A stretch of DNA of 64,000 nt. Origin: an uncultured Chthonomonadales bacterium. GTDB lineage: Bacteria; Armatimonadota; Chthonomonadetes; Chthonomonadales; CAJBBX01. Location: contig CALLMM010000045.1 in NCBI GenBank assembly GCA_938005745.1, forward strand, positions 1-64,000. The letters run 5' to 3'. Below are positions 8,204 through 15,877 of this stretch, piece after piece. The translations under genes and the position numbers were made by a program. Numbering within the stretch: the first letter of the stretch is position 1; each line of letters opens with the position of its first letter. The notes under the pieces were generated by a model. The model did no database searches. It worked only from the letters and a program-made list of their open reading frames with translations, and was not told the DNA's origin.

Positions 8204-9367
8204 TCAGGAGATCGCCTGAACCTCCGGGTGCTTGCTGAAGAAGCGTTTCAGGGCGGGCCATACGTCCTCCTTGTTGTTGATCCGCACCAGCACGACGCGC
8301 GGATCCCCCGAAAACGCCTCCTGATACGCCTGTCCCAGCGGCGCAAAGCTGGTAGACTGGCTCCAGATATCGTTGGCGATCTCGCCATAGCCGACCAGAT
8401 TGCTGATCCCCGCCATCTTGCGCATCAGCTCCACGCACTCGGCGTCGCCCCAGTTGTAGCCGTCCGAGAAGAGGAAGGGGTAGATGTTCCACTCGCGCGG
8501 GTTGTAACGCTTCTCGATGATCTTGAGCGCCAGCTTGTACGCCTCCGACATCCGCGTGCCGCCCGATTCGCCCAGCCCGAAGAAGGCGTTCTCATCCACC
8601 TCCTTCGCCTCCGTATGACAGGTGATGAAGACGATCTCCGCGCTGTTGTACTTTGTCCGCAGGAAGCGCAGCATCCAGAAGTAGAAGGAGCGGCAGATGT
8701 AGGCTTCGAACTCGCCCATCGAGCCGGAGACGTCGCGCATGGCGAAGATGACCGCGTTGCGCTGCGGCTCGGCAACGATCTCCCAGGTGCGGTAGCGTTC
8801 ATCTTCGCGGCGCACCTCCCAGCCCGGCTTGCCCTGCCGCGCATTGCGCTTATAGGCTTCCAGCAGCGTGCGCTTGCGGTCGAGATTGCCCGCCAGACCG
8901 CGCTTGCTGATGCTGTTGAAGTCGGCGTGCTCGCTGAGGATCTGCTTGACGCCCCGCTCCTCCAGATTGGGCAGGTGCAGGTCTTCAAAGACCATCTGCG
9001 CGACCTCTTCCAGCGTAAACTCGGCTTCGTAGAAGTCTACGCCCGGCTCCTGCCCCGCCTGTTTTCCGGTTCCCTGTCCGCTCTGTCCGGGGGCGCGTCC
9101 CAGCACGTCGCCCGGCTTCGTGCCCCCCTGTCCCTGACCGATCCGTTCGCGGGAGCCGTTGTCGTAGCGAATGCGCGGCAGTTCCAGCCCGCGGATCGGA
9201 ATCTTAACGATCTTCCCTCTGTCCGCTGTTATGATATCCTGATGGCTGACGATGTCGCCGAGGTTCTGTTTGATAACCTCTTTGATCTTCTCGTTGTGCC
9301 GCTGCCGGTCACGCTCTGCGCGCCGGTGCAGGTCCCAGGAGTCTGTGCTGAGTGAGAAATCTGGCAT
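8204..9367 (-). CDS. yhbH: DUF444 protein (YeaH/YhbH family, von Willebrand A-like)
   Basis: A 387-residue protein with AGGAG 8 bases before the ATG. It begins with a basic, charged stretch and IRGLELPRIRYD, followed by a Gly/Gln-rich linker. The central domain carries AMRDVSGSMGEFE, a MIDAS-like DxSxS metal site of the vWA fold. The C-terminus has SDGYNWGD. This is the standard YeaH architecture. The family is the partner of the PrkA kinase in nutrient-stress signalling. Here it lies directly upstream of spoVR but is separated from prkA by two unrelated genes. Confidence 0.93.
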   Translation of the reverse strand: MPDFSLSTDSWDLHRRAERDRQRHNEKIKEVIKQNLGDIVSHQDIITADRGKIVKIPIRGLELPRIRYDNGSRERIGQGQGGTKPGDVLGRAPGQSGQGTGKQAGQEPGVDFYEAEFTLEEVAQMVFEDLHLPNLEERGVKQILSEHADFNSISKRGLAGNLDRKRTLLEAYKRNARQGKPGWEVRREDERYRTWEIVAEPQRNAVIFAMRDVSGSMGEFEAYICRSFYFWMLRFLRTKYNSAEIVFITCHTEAKEVDENAFFGLGESGGTRMSEAYKLALKIIEKRYNPREWNIYPFLFSDGYNWGDAECVELMRKMAGISNLVGYGEIANDIWSQSTSFAPLGQAYQEAFSGDPRVVLVRINNKEDVWPALKRFFSKHPEVQAIS

Positions 9368-9389
9368 GTTAGACGCTCCTGCTCTTTCA

Positions 9390-9425
9390 CTGGCTGATAC
9401 GCCAGTCTGCTGGCTGATACGCTAG
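9390..9425. repeat. two tandem 20-bp palindromic units upstream of the DUF444 gene
   Basis: CTGGCTGATACGCCAG at 9390-9405 and CTGGCTGATACGCTAG at 9410-9425 are near-identical, 20 bases apart and each a small inverted repeat (CTGGC/GCCAG). They sit 23-58 bases upstream of the DUF444 start codon. They could be paired operator sites or RNA hairpins in the leader. Confidence 0.5.
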
Positions 9426-9463
9426 TCATCGCGAATGCAAACCGTTCCCTCCCGGACGAGGAC

Positions 9464-10111
9464 TTAACCTCCGGTCTCCGAAACGGGTTTCGGCAGCAGG
9501 TCCTCCACGCGCACCGGCGCGTCCGGAGCAGCCAGCGGCGCAACGCTCTCCGTCTCGGCGTATCGCCGCACATCGTGGTAGCCGAAGCCGAAACGCTCGC
9601 CCGCCTTCGCTCCCGCATCCCGGAAGACCTCCAGGCACCGCTCCGGCAGGTTCACGATCCAGTACTCCGTAATGCCCGCCTCCGCGTAGAGAGACGCCTT
9701 CACGCCCCGATCATACGCCAGCGTGCTGTCCGACACCTCCACCACCAGCAGCAGATCCGATGGACGGGGCTTGCGCGTCTCGTAGTCCCGGATAGCTCCC
9801 TTCACCACAAAAACATCGGGTTCCGGCTCCGTATCCCGAAAAAGGTCCAGAGGCATCTGAGAGCGGACATGACCGAGCGCGCGAAACAGGTCGGCAAGCA
9901 GATCGCGGGTAAGCAGCGTGGCTGTGCTGTGCGGCGTATCCTGCGGAGACATTCTCTCGATGATCTCTCCTTTGATCAGCTCCAGCCGCTCCGGATGCTC
10001 GAACAGTCCCGCCGACAGGGCGCGGTAGAACTGCTCCACCGTCCACGGATAGGGGCGAACGCCGGAAGACTCCAGCGGCGCGGCGGTATCGGGTCTCTGA
10101 ATGAGGCTCAT
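9464..10111 (-). CDS. Uma2 family (DUF820) putative restriction-like endonuclease
   Basis: 215 residues. The order is that of the Uma2 PD-(D/E)xK fold: HPERLELIKGEIIERMSP, then EPEPDVFVV (catalytic Asp), LLLVVEVSDST (acidic residue of the ExK-like strand), and YAEAGITEYWIVN near the end. Uma2 proteins are very abundant in cyanobacteria, Armatimonadota and other phyla, often in many copies. Their role is unknown, though they resemble type II endonucleases. The gene sits between yhbH and a divergent dehydrogenase gene, inside what is normally a compact prkA cluster. Confidence 0.9.
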   Translation of the reverse strand: MSLIQRPDTAAPLESSGVRPYPWTVEQFYRALSAGLFEHPERLELIKGEIIERMSPQDTPHSTATLLTRDLLADLFRALGHVRSQMPLDLFRDTEPEPDVFVVKGAIRDYETRKPRPSDLLLVVEVSDSTLAYDRGVKASLYAEAGITEYWIVNLPERCLEVFRDAGAKAGERFGFGYHDVRRYAETESVAPLAAPDAPVRVEDLLPKPVSETGG

Positions 10112-10149
10112 TCGCCTTCGCTCTACTCCGAATTCCTGTCGGTATCGTC

Positions 10150-10155
10150 TATAAT
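10150..10155 (+). promoter_or_regulatory. TATAAT -10 element giving a possibly leaderless transcript
   Basis: A perfect TATAAT lies 7 bases before the ATG at 10163, the usual distance from a -10 box to a transcription start. No convincing -35 and no Shine-Dalgarno sequence are visible. Confidence 0.4.
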
Positions 10156-10162
10156 GTTGACT

Positions 10163-10885
10163 ATGTCAGAAAAACGCAAACTGTTAATCACGGGCGCGGC
10201 GGGAAATATCGGCTCCTACTATCGCGCCCATCTAGGCGACCGCTACGCCCTGCGTCTGGCGGATATCGTTCCGATTGCCGACCCGTCCGGATGCGAAACG
10301 TTCGTCTGCGACCTGTCGGATCCGGAGGCGGCGCAGCGCATCTGCGCGGGCATGGACACCGTTCTGCACCTTGCCGCCAATCCCCACACGCACGCGGAGT
10401 TCTATAAAGACCTGCTCGACGCTAACTTCAAGGCGGTCTACAACATCTACCGCGCCGCGAAGGATCAGGGCTGCCGGCGGGTGATCTTCGCCAGCAGCAT
10501 CAACGCCGTCGGAGCCTATCCCCGCGACCGGCAGATCCGTCCGGAGGACGCCCCGCGTCCCGGGAACGTCTACGGAGCCAGCAAAGCCTTCGGTGAGACG
10601 CTCGGCAGCTACTTCGCCTTTGCCGAAGGGCTGTCGGTCATCTGCATCCGAATCGGCGCGGTCGGGCATCTGGAGCATATCAAAAAACGCTCTCCGCACT
10701 ACTACCGCAGCATCTTCGTCAGCTACGCCGACCTGTCGCGCCTGTTCGACCGCTGCATTGAGACGCCCGACATCCCCTTCGCAATCGTGCACGGTCTCTC
10801 CAATAACCGCTTTCAGCGCATGGACCTGACCGCGACTCGTCAGCTTCTGGGTTATGAGCCGCAGGACGACGCCTTCTCCGTTTAG
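10163..10885 (+). CDS. NAD(P)-dependent extended SDR, uronate-dehydrogenase-like
   Basis: A 240-residue protein read from ATG 10163; another in-frame ATG lies at 10154. The start KLLITGAAGNIGSYY is the Rossmann TGxxGxxG dinucleotide loop. DTVLHLAANPHTH is the next strand, and VIFASSINAVG provides the catalytic Ser region. NVYGASKAFGE gives the YxxxK pair. CIRIGAVG and the short total length resemble uronate dehydrogenases, which oxidise glucuronate or galacturonate to aldarolactones. A uronate role would fit the KDG-kinase-like gene at 63 kb, but this is inference. The upstream Uma2 gene is divergent. Confidence 0.8.
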   Translation: MSEKRKLLITGAAGNIGSYYRAHLGDRYALRLADIVPIADPSGCETFVCDLSDPEAAQRICAGMDTVLHLAANPHTHAEFYKDLLDANFKAVYNIYRAAKDQGCRRVIFASSINAVGAYPRDRQIRPEDAPRPGNVYGASKAFGETLGSYFAFAEGLSVICIRIGAVGHLEHIKKRSPHYYRSIFVSYADLSRLFDRCIETPDIPFAIVHGLSNNRFQRMDLTATRQLLGYEPQDDAFSV

Positions 10886-10900
10886 GATGCCGCGCCTTCG

Positions 10901-12841
10901 CTAGCGGTTGAGCAGCGTCCCGACGTAGCGCAGCAGTTCGTTGGCGCAGACCGGACAGTAGCCCTGTTCGCGCACCAGCCGGTCCACCACCTCGTTGATC
11001 TTCTTCAACTGGTCGGCGTCCGGCGTCTTGGTGGAGGTGGTGATCTTCACCACATCCTTCAGATCGGCGAACAGCTTCTTTTCGATCGCCTCCTTCAGCC
11101 GCTCATCCGAGGTGACCACAAAGGGCTGATTGCGGCGCGCCAGCGAGGCGACCGAGCGCAGGATGCCCTCGCGGAACTCCCGCTTGGCGTTCTCCGTAAC
11201 CCCGATCTGCTCCTCGATACTGCGCATCAGCCGCTCATCCGGGTCTATCTCGTCTCCGGTGATCGGGTCCTTCACCTTGCTGCGGCTGCAGTAGGCGTCC
11301 ACATTGTCCAGATAGTTCTCCAGCAGCGTGCGCGCCGACTCCTCGTAGGAGTAGACAAAGGCGCGCTGAACCTCCTTCTTGGCGGTCTCGTCGTACTCCT
11401 TGCGCACCTCGTCAATGAAGCCCAGCATCCGCCGGCGCTCCTCCTCCCCGCTGACATACTCGGCTAACCCGTCGCGCAGAGAGCGCAGAACGTCTATCGC
11501 GTTGACGCAGTTCTTGCCTCCGCGCACCAGCGCGCTGGAGAGACGATTGATGATGAAGCGGGGCGAGACGCCCTGCATTCCCTCGTCCGCGTACTCCTCC
11601 CGCAGTTCGCGCACATGCTTCTGATCCCAGTCGCCGACCTGCTTCTCGCCGTCGTACAGCTTCATCTTGGTCATCAGCGATAGACCGGAACGCTTGGAGG
11701 GCTTCAGGCGCGACATCACCGCAAACATCGAGGCGACACGCAGCGTTCCCGGCGCGATGTGCATCCGACTCAGGTCTACTCCCTCCTCCTGCACCTCGCT
11801 CTGCGCGATCAGCTTCTCATAGATCTTGACCTCCTGCGAGACCTGCAGGTTGTAGGGGACCTTGACCACAAAGATGCGGTCTATCATCGCCTCGTTCTCT
11901 TTGTTGCCAAAGTAGGAGTTGTACTCATACTCGTTGGTATGGGCGACGACAACCACATCGCAGTAGATCAGCGCGAAGCGCGACGCCTTGATGGTCTGCT
12001 CGCCGGCGACGGTATTGAGTTCGTACAGGAACCGCTTCTCCGCCTTCAACATCTCGATGAACTCCATCATGCCCCGGTTGGCGATGTTGAGTTCGCCGTC
12101 GAAGTTGTAGGCGCGGGGATCCGACTCGACGCCGTATTCGGTCAGCGCCTGGATATTGACGCTGCCGGTCAGCTCGGCGACATCCTGGCTCTTGGGGTCG
12201 GCGGGCTTGAAGGTTCCGATCCCGATCCGGTTCTTCTCCGAGAAGGTGATGCGGTGGACGGGGACGTTTTCGATCTTGCCGTCGAACTCGTGCTGCAGCC
12301 GCCAGCGGCAGACCGGACAGAGATCGCCCTCGATATAGACGCCGAACTGCTTTCTGAAGTCGGCGCGCAGGTCTTCCGGGATCAGGTGCAGCGGCTCCTC
12401 GTGCATCGGGCAGCCTTTGATCGCATAGATGGCTCCCTCGTCGCTCTTGCTGTAGCGCTCCATGCCGCGCTTGAGCAGCGTTACCAGCGTGGATTTTCCG
12501 CCGCCGACCGGTCCGACCAGCATCAGAATACGCTTGCGGATGTCCAGGCGGCGCGCGGCGGGGCTGAGATACTCTTCGACCAGCTGCTGCAGCGTGCGGT
12601 CCAGACCGAAGATATCCTGCGCGAAGAAGCGGTACTGACGCGGCTTGCCGTCCTCGCCTCCCTCCACGCCTGCCGACATGATCATATCGTACATGCGGGC
12701 GTGCGCCAGATCGGCGACACTGGGATTTTTTTCCACTATCTCCAGATAGTCGGCAAACGTGCCTTCCCAGGCGAGTCTCTTCTCCAGAGCGCGCTGCTCT
12801 TCCGCCTGTTTCAGAAAATCCGTCGGTTTCATGGAACCCAT
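10901..12841 (-). CDS. prkA: PrkA serine protein kinase / AAA+ protein
   Basis: 646 residues. ATG at 12841 is chosen because GGAGGAG precedes it. The N-terminal PrkA AAA domain reads WEGTFADYLEIVEKNPSVADLAHARMYDMI in short blocks, with Walker A GPVGGGKST. It also holds a CPVCRW cysteine pair inside a FRKQFGVYIEGDLCPVC-type insertion. The C-terminal kinase-like domain carries KEVQRAFVYSYEESARTLL and the family end ...LVREQGYCPVCANELL. PrkA acts with YeaH/YhbH and SpoVR in stress and stationary-phase control, with reported kinase or Lon-like activity. It has its own leader with a promoter and terminator upstream (12980-13360). Confidence 0.95.
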   Translation of the reverse strand: MGSMKPTDFLKQAEEQRALEKRLAWEGTFADYLEIVEKNPSVADLAHARMYDMIMSAGVEGGEDGKPRQYRFFAQDIFGLDRTLQQLVEEYLSPAARRLDIRKRILMLVGPVGGGKSTLVTLLKRGMERYSKSDEGAIYAIKGCPMHEEPLHLIPEDLRADFRKQFGVYIEGDLCPVCRWRLQHEFDGKIENVPVHRITFSEKNRIGIGTFKPADPKSQDVAELTGSVNIQALTEYGVESDPRAYNFDGELNIANRGMMEFIEMLKAEKRFLYELNTVAGEQTIKASRFALIYCDVVVVAHTNEYEYNSYFGNKENEAMIDRIFVVKVPYNLQVSQEVKIYEKLIAQSEVQEEGVDLSRMHIAPGTLRVASMFAVMSRLKPSKRSGLSLMTKMKLYDGEKQVGDWDQKHVRELREEYADEGMQGVSPRFIINRLSSALVRGGKNCVNAIDVLRSLRDGLAEYVSGEEERRRMLGFIDEVRKEYDETAKKEVQRAFVYSYEESARTLLENYLDNVDAYCSRSKVKDPITGDEIDPDERLMRSIEEQIGVTENAKREFREGILRSVASLARRNQPFVVTSDERLKEAIEKKLFADLKDVVKITTSTKTPDADQLKKINEVVDRLVREQGYCPVCANELLRYVGTLLNR

Positions 12842-12979
12842 GATACTACTCTCCTCCCCGGAAGGGCGGCGGATCCTCCGCCGCATGGCAACTACGGCAA
12901 AGCCGGATCTCTGGACGCCGCGTTCCGAACCCTCCCTCTTTCGAACGCTCAGGCGAACGGAGAGACCCTGTCAGGAATC

Positions 12980-13011
12980 AAAAAAAGCCTCGGCTATCTC
13001 ACGATACCGAG
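12980..13011 (-). terminator. intrinsic terminator ahead of prkA
   Basis: Read on the minus strand, CTCGGTAT and ATAGCCGAG pair with one bulged C around a six-base loop (12989-13011) and are followed by GC and seven T residues (12980-12986). Confidence 0.8.
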
Positions 13012-13325
13012 ACTCTGACTTCGAGGTTGTGTGCCTGTTACGACAGGCGCGTGTCCTACGCCGGAGCGGTATGTGCCCCGAATGCCGCGTTCGCCTGCCA
13101 GCCGTCGTCTTCCGCCCGTTCCTCGCCGTGTATGCGCCCTCCGCCGGGAACCTTCCCTGAACGACAATTCGAGCAGGTTCAAGGATGGAAGCGAACGGCA
13201 GCGGTCAGAATCTCCCGCTCGATTACGGACAGTCGGACCATCGGAAACCCCTGCGCCTTCACCCGGTCTCTGTCCTGCAAAACGGATACCGCGATGCCGG
13301 AGAGCTTCCGAAAAATCCCCCTGTA
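12980..13325 (-). ncRNA. candidate ~345-nt non-coding RNA or regulatory leader upstream of prkA
   Basis: A well-spaced sigma-70 promoter at 13332-13360 would start a minus-strand transcript near 13325, and an intrinsic terminator ends it at 12980-13011. No convincing protein lies between: the only minus frame (62 codons, TTG start) runs into the terminator stem and resembles nothing. The segment has internal complementarity, for example GCGGTAT near 13290 with ATACCGC near 13069. It does not match tmRNA, RNase P, SRP or 6S landmarks that I can recall. It is either an independent RNA or an attenuated leader, with prkA starting 139 bases beyond the terminator. Confidence 0.5.
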
Positions 13326-13331
13326 ATCTGG

Positions 13332-13360
13332 ATTATATCACAATCCTGGCGGCGCAACAA
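13332..13360 (-). promoter_or_regulatory. sigma-70 promoter for the prkA leader/ncRNA
   Basis: On the minus strand TTGTTG (13355-13360) and a perfect TATAAT (13332-13337) are separated by exactly 17 bases. The predicted start is near 13325. Confidence 0.75.
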
Positions 13361-13410
13361 GTTTCACCGTCTGCCTATTATCGGCAATCCGTTTTCATTT
13401 TCTCACCAGA

Positions 13411-13574
13411 CTGCTTCGCTGACGCTCGCAATGACATTGTGGGGGCGGGTTGCGCGTAACTGCAACGGTAAAACGTCCCGATCTGTCATTGCGAGGGAGG
13501 CGACAGCCGACCGAAGCAATCTCATAACCCGAACAGCAGGGCTTACAGCGATGGACTTCAGTTCATCGCTGTAA
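13411..13574. repeat. inverted dispersed-repeat pair and hairpin cluster
   Basis: One copy of the 34-bp repeat family (CTGTCATTGCGAGGGAG..., 13483-13524) faces an inverted partial copy at 13411-13436. A perfect 11-bp inverted repeat, TTACAGCGATG/CATCGCTGTAA, follows at 13543-13574. More small GC-rich hairpins lie at about 13589-13612 and 13666-13692. No coding region is credible between 13361 and 13751. Confidence 0.7.
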
Positions 13575-13751
13575 AAGCAACTCTGCATCTGCCCGGCGAA
13601 TCTATACGCCGGGATCGCCGACACCCGACCAGTGTAGACGCAAAACGCCTGATATACAGACGCCCCTCCAGCCCGGAGGGCGGAGGGGCGGCAAGACGCC
13701 AGCAACTATGCTGTATCTGCGAGGGGATCAGCCCGATACCCTCTGAAAAAG

Positions 13752-13824
13752 TGGGCGATACTGGATTTGAACCAGTGACCTCCTCGGTGTCAACGAGGCG
13801 CTCGTACCCCTGAGCTAACCGCCC
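13752..13824 (-). tRNA. tRNA-Val (anticodon GAC)
   Basis: The 73-nt cloverleaf is on the minus strand. GGGCGGT pairs with ATCGCCC (including one G-T pair), the D arm contains GCTCAGGGGTACGAGC, the anticodon stem CCTCG/CGAGG encloses TTGACAC, and the T arm ACTGG-TTCAAAT-CCAGT follows. The anticodon GAC reads valine codons. The discriminator is A. CCA is not encoded. A run of five T residues follows closely, a likely terminator. Confidence 0.95.
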
Positions 13825-13836
13825 ACAGCGGTAAGT

Positions 13837-13865
13837 AGTATAGCACAGCTTCCCGGAAATAGCAA
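13837..13865 (-). promoter_or_regulatory. promoter of tRNA-Val
   Basis: On the minus strand TTGCTA (13860-13865), a 17-base spacer and TATACT (13837-13842) lie just upstream of the tRNA 5' end. Confidence 0.7.
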
Positions 13866-13916
13866 GATGGTGGCGCGCGCGAATAGGGTTGTGTAAACAG
13901 AGATGCGAAGAGCTCA

Positions 13917-15602
13917 CTATAAACCGGGGAGCGGTTCGGAGGAGACACGCTGCAGGAGCGCGGAGGCATAGCGGGGATTGGGCACGACGTGGTAGTGGCG
14001 CGGGGAGAGGTCCTGCCGGTCCCACCACCAGAGAATCTGACGGCGGGTAAAGTAGTCCAGAACATACTCCAGGATTTTACGCTGCTCCCGATCCTCCGGG
14101 CGCACAATATCGAACGCCAGCCCGGTACGGTGAAAGTCGTAGCCCTCCGGCGGACCGCCGCCGGGGCGCGCGCCGGCGTCCGGCGCGGGAGGAGAGAGCA
14201 GCGGGCGCGCCGGTCTGGCGGCGGGAACGGAGTTCTGCGGCGGAGCCGTGACTGTCAACTCCCCGACCTCCAGCCGCCCGGTTCCTCCCGCCTGCCGGTA
14301 GCCGGCGGCAGCCAGACGCAGCGCGGCAAGCGACTCGGGACGCAGCGCGGGGATGCGCTGACCGACGGCGTGTGCCGGAGCGGGACGCACCCTCCATTCC
14401 GGCGTGTCGCCGACCGCCGCCAGCAGACCGCGCTCGATCCCGGCGCGCGCCGCCGCCGAATCTGCAAAGGACAGCTCCTCCGCCGTCGGATACCAGATCG
14501 CCTCCCGCGGGCGACCCGGCATCAGCGACTCCCAGACCTGACGGAACGCCTGCGGATCGCGGCGATAGAGCGTAAGCGCCTCCACCCCCGCCAGTATCTT
14601 CCACCAGTAGTGCCGGTGATCGTCGCCGCGCCCGTACAGATAGGAGAACGCCTCCGGCTTGCCCTGCGGCGTCGCTTCAAAGAAGACCTGCTCATACCGC
14701 AGCCGTCCTCCCCGATTGCCGGTGCGAATCGAGGCGGCGGCGCTGCCGGGCCACGATCTGCCGAGAAACCGCTTCAGCGTCCGCTCCACTCCCGCCTCGC
14801 CCCCGTGATACGCCTGAAAGACCCAGTCCATGCCCGGAAAGCGCGGATAGAGCCGCAGAAGGTAGCGCGTATGCGCATAGAGCGCCTTCTCCACATCATA
14901 CCGCTGATCAACGGCGCGCCGCTGCGCGCGCAGACTCTCCAGCCGCCTCCGCAGCGCGGGAAGCTGCGCCGCCGCCTCCTCGCGGGACAGCGCGGGCGCG
15001 CCCGGAAGGCTCGGGTCGGCGTCCGGGCGTAGAAGATACTCCCGCCAGGCGATCTGACGCTTCAACGAGTCTATCTGCCCGGTCAACTGACGCGACTTTT
15101 CGATCTCAATCTTCAATCCGGCGCGCCTTCCGGTCTCCTCGATCCACTGTGCCACCCCGACCGCATTCGCCGATGAGACCAGCTCCGGGTCGCCTCCGGA
15201 CTCCAGCAGGATATCCGCCTCCTGCAGCGCCAGCCAGCGCGCCCGCGCCTCCTCCAGCGTCCAGCCGTTGTCCTGCGCGTAGAGTCGCAGAGACTCCTGC
15301 GCCTGCGGCTGCTGCGCCGCTCTCTCCAGGATCGGAGCGATCTCGCGCACGATCCGCTCGACGTTCTGCAGCGACGGACGCCTGCCCATCACCGGCTTCT
15401 TCAGGATCTCCAGCAGGTTCTGGCGAATCTGCTCGCGGGAGAGGTTCAGCGGAAGCGACTCCGCCTGATCCGCGCCGGGAAGCGGCGTTGCGGGCGGCAG
15501 TCGGACGACAGCGGGGGACGCAGGAGGAGGAGCCGGGGCTGGACGGCATCCCGTCAGCAGCGCCCCGGCTCCCAGAAGCAGCAGGCAGAAAAGAGACCGC
15601 AT
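13917..15602 (-). CDS. lipoprotein with lytic-transglycosylase-like and M15 peptidase-like domains
   Basis: 561 residues with a type II signal ending LLTGC (Cys19). The middle has LLESGGDPELVSSANAVG and VAQWI, the SLT lysozyme-like pattern with its catalytic Glu. AYHGGEAGVERTLKRFLG follows, like the A-Y-x-x-G segment of soluble transglycosylases. The last 80 residues contain FHRTGLAFDIV and SPRHYHVV, the HxxGxAxD and HxH zinc sites of the M15 (VanY/D,D-carboxypeptidase) fold. I infer a bifunctional peptidoglycan hydrolase anchored in the envelope, cutting glycan strands and peptide stems. It is the third gene downstream of the cobalamin riboswitch, after 40-bp and 7-bp gaps. Confidence 0.65.
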   Translation of the reverse strand: MRSLFCLLLLGAGALLTGCRPAPAPPPASPAVVRLPPATPLPGADQAESLPLNLSREQIRQNLLEILKKPVMGRRPSLQNVERIVREIAPILERAAQQPQAQESLRLYAQDNGWTLEEARARWLALQEADILLESGGDPELVSSANAVGVAQWIEETGRRAGLKIEIEKSRQLTGQIDSLKRQIAWREYLLRPDADPSLPGAPALSREEAAAQLPALRRRLESLRAQRRAVDQRYDVEKALYAHTRYLLRLYPRFPGMDWVFQAYHGGEAGVERTLKRFLGRSWPGSAAASIRTGNRGGRLRYEQVFFEATPQGKPEAFSYLYGRGDDHRHYWWKILAGVEALTLYRRDPQAFRQVWESLMPGRPREAIWYPTAEELSFADSAAARAGIERGLLAAVGDTPEWRVRPAPAHAVGQRIPALRPESLAALRLAAAGYRQAGGTGRLEVGELTVTAPPQNSVPAARPARPLLSPPAPDAGARPGGGPPEGYDFHRTGLAFDIVRPEDREQRKILEYVLDYFTRRQILWWWDRQDLSPRHYHVVPNPRYASALLQRVSSEPLPGL

Positions 15603-15642
15603 TGAGTTAAATACTATCCGTGTTCCGACAGGCGCTCCGTCT

Positions 15643-15870
15643 CTACGCCGCCCCGGGCGTCTCCGAAGGCAGGATCGGGAAGGCGACCTCGCCGGTCATC
15701 AGCATCCGGGCGATGTAGGGACGGCACAGACCGCAGCCGGTTCCGCAGCCGGTCGCCCGCGCGATCTCCTCCAGTGTAGAGAGACGCCGCTCCTGCGCAA
15801 TCTGTTTCAGCCGGGCGAAGGTCGTGTGATAACAGAGGCAGGCCCGAACCGGAAGCTCCTCTTCCTCCAT
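15643..15870 (-). CDS. Bfd-like [2Fe-2S] protein
   Basis: A 75-residue protein. The BFD-type cluster pattern is present: CxC at Cys11/Cys13, then Cys46-x2-Cys49 with 32 residues between Cys13 and Cys46, in the context ATGCGTGCGLC. The extra Cys42 is usual for this family. Such small ferredoxins reduce bacterioferritin or act as modules of nitrite or sugar-oxidising enzymes. No bacterioferritin gene is nearby. It starts 7 bases after the DUF1559 stop, so it is probably in the riboswitch-controlled transcript. Confidence 0.85.
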   Translation of the reverse strand: MEEEELPVRACLCYHTTFARLKQIAQERRLSTLEEIARATGCGTGCGLCRPYIARMLMTGEVAFPILPSETPGAA

Positions 15871-15877
15871 ACGCGCT

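Noticed and set aside
6783..8219. 478-codon plus-strand frame opposite spoVR
   Set aside because: Antisense of a confidently identified gene; no domain.
8228..9355. 375-codon plus-strand frame opposite the DUF444 gene
   Set aside because: Same reason; low-complexity Leu/Arg/Val composition.
9464..10885. Mobile element splitting the prkA cluster
   Set aside because: No transposase, terminal repeats or target duplication were found around the two genes.
12994..13182. 62-codon minus-strand ORF starting TTG
   Set aside because: It ends inside the terminator stem, has Arg/Gly-rich antisense-like composition and no relatives that I know of.
12980..13325. tmRNA, RNase P, 6S or SRP RNA
   Set aside because: None of the conserved landmarks of these RNAs that I can recall (tRNA-like end, GAGGAAAGTCC, long symmetrical 6S stem) is present, so it is left as an unnamed candidate.
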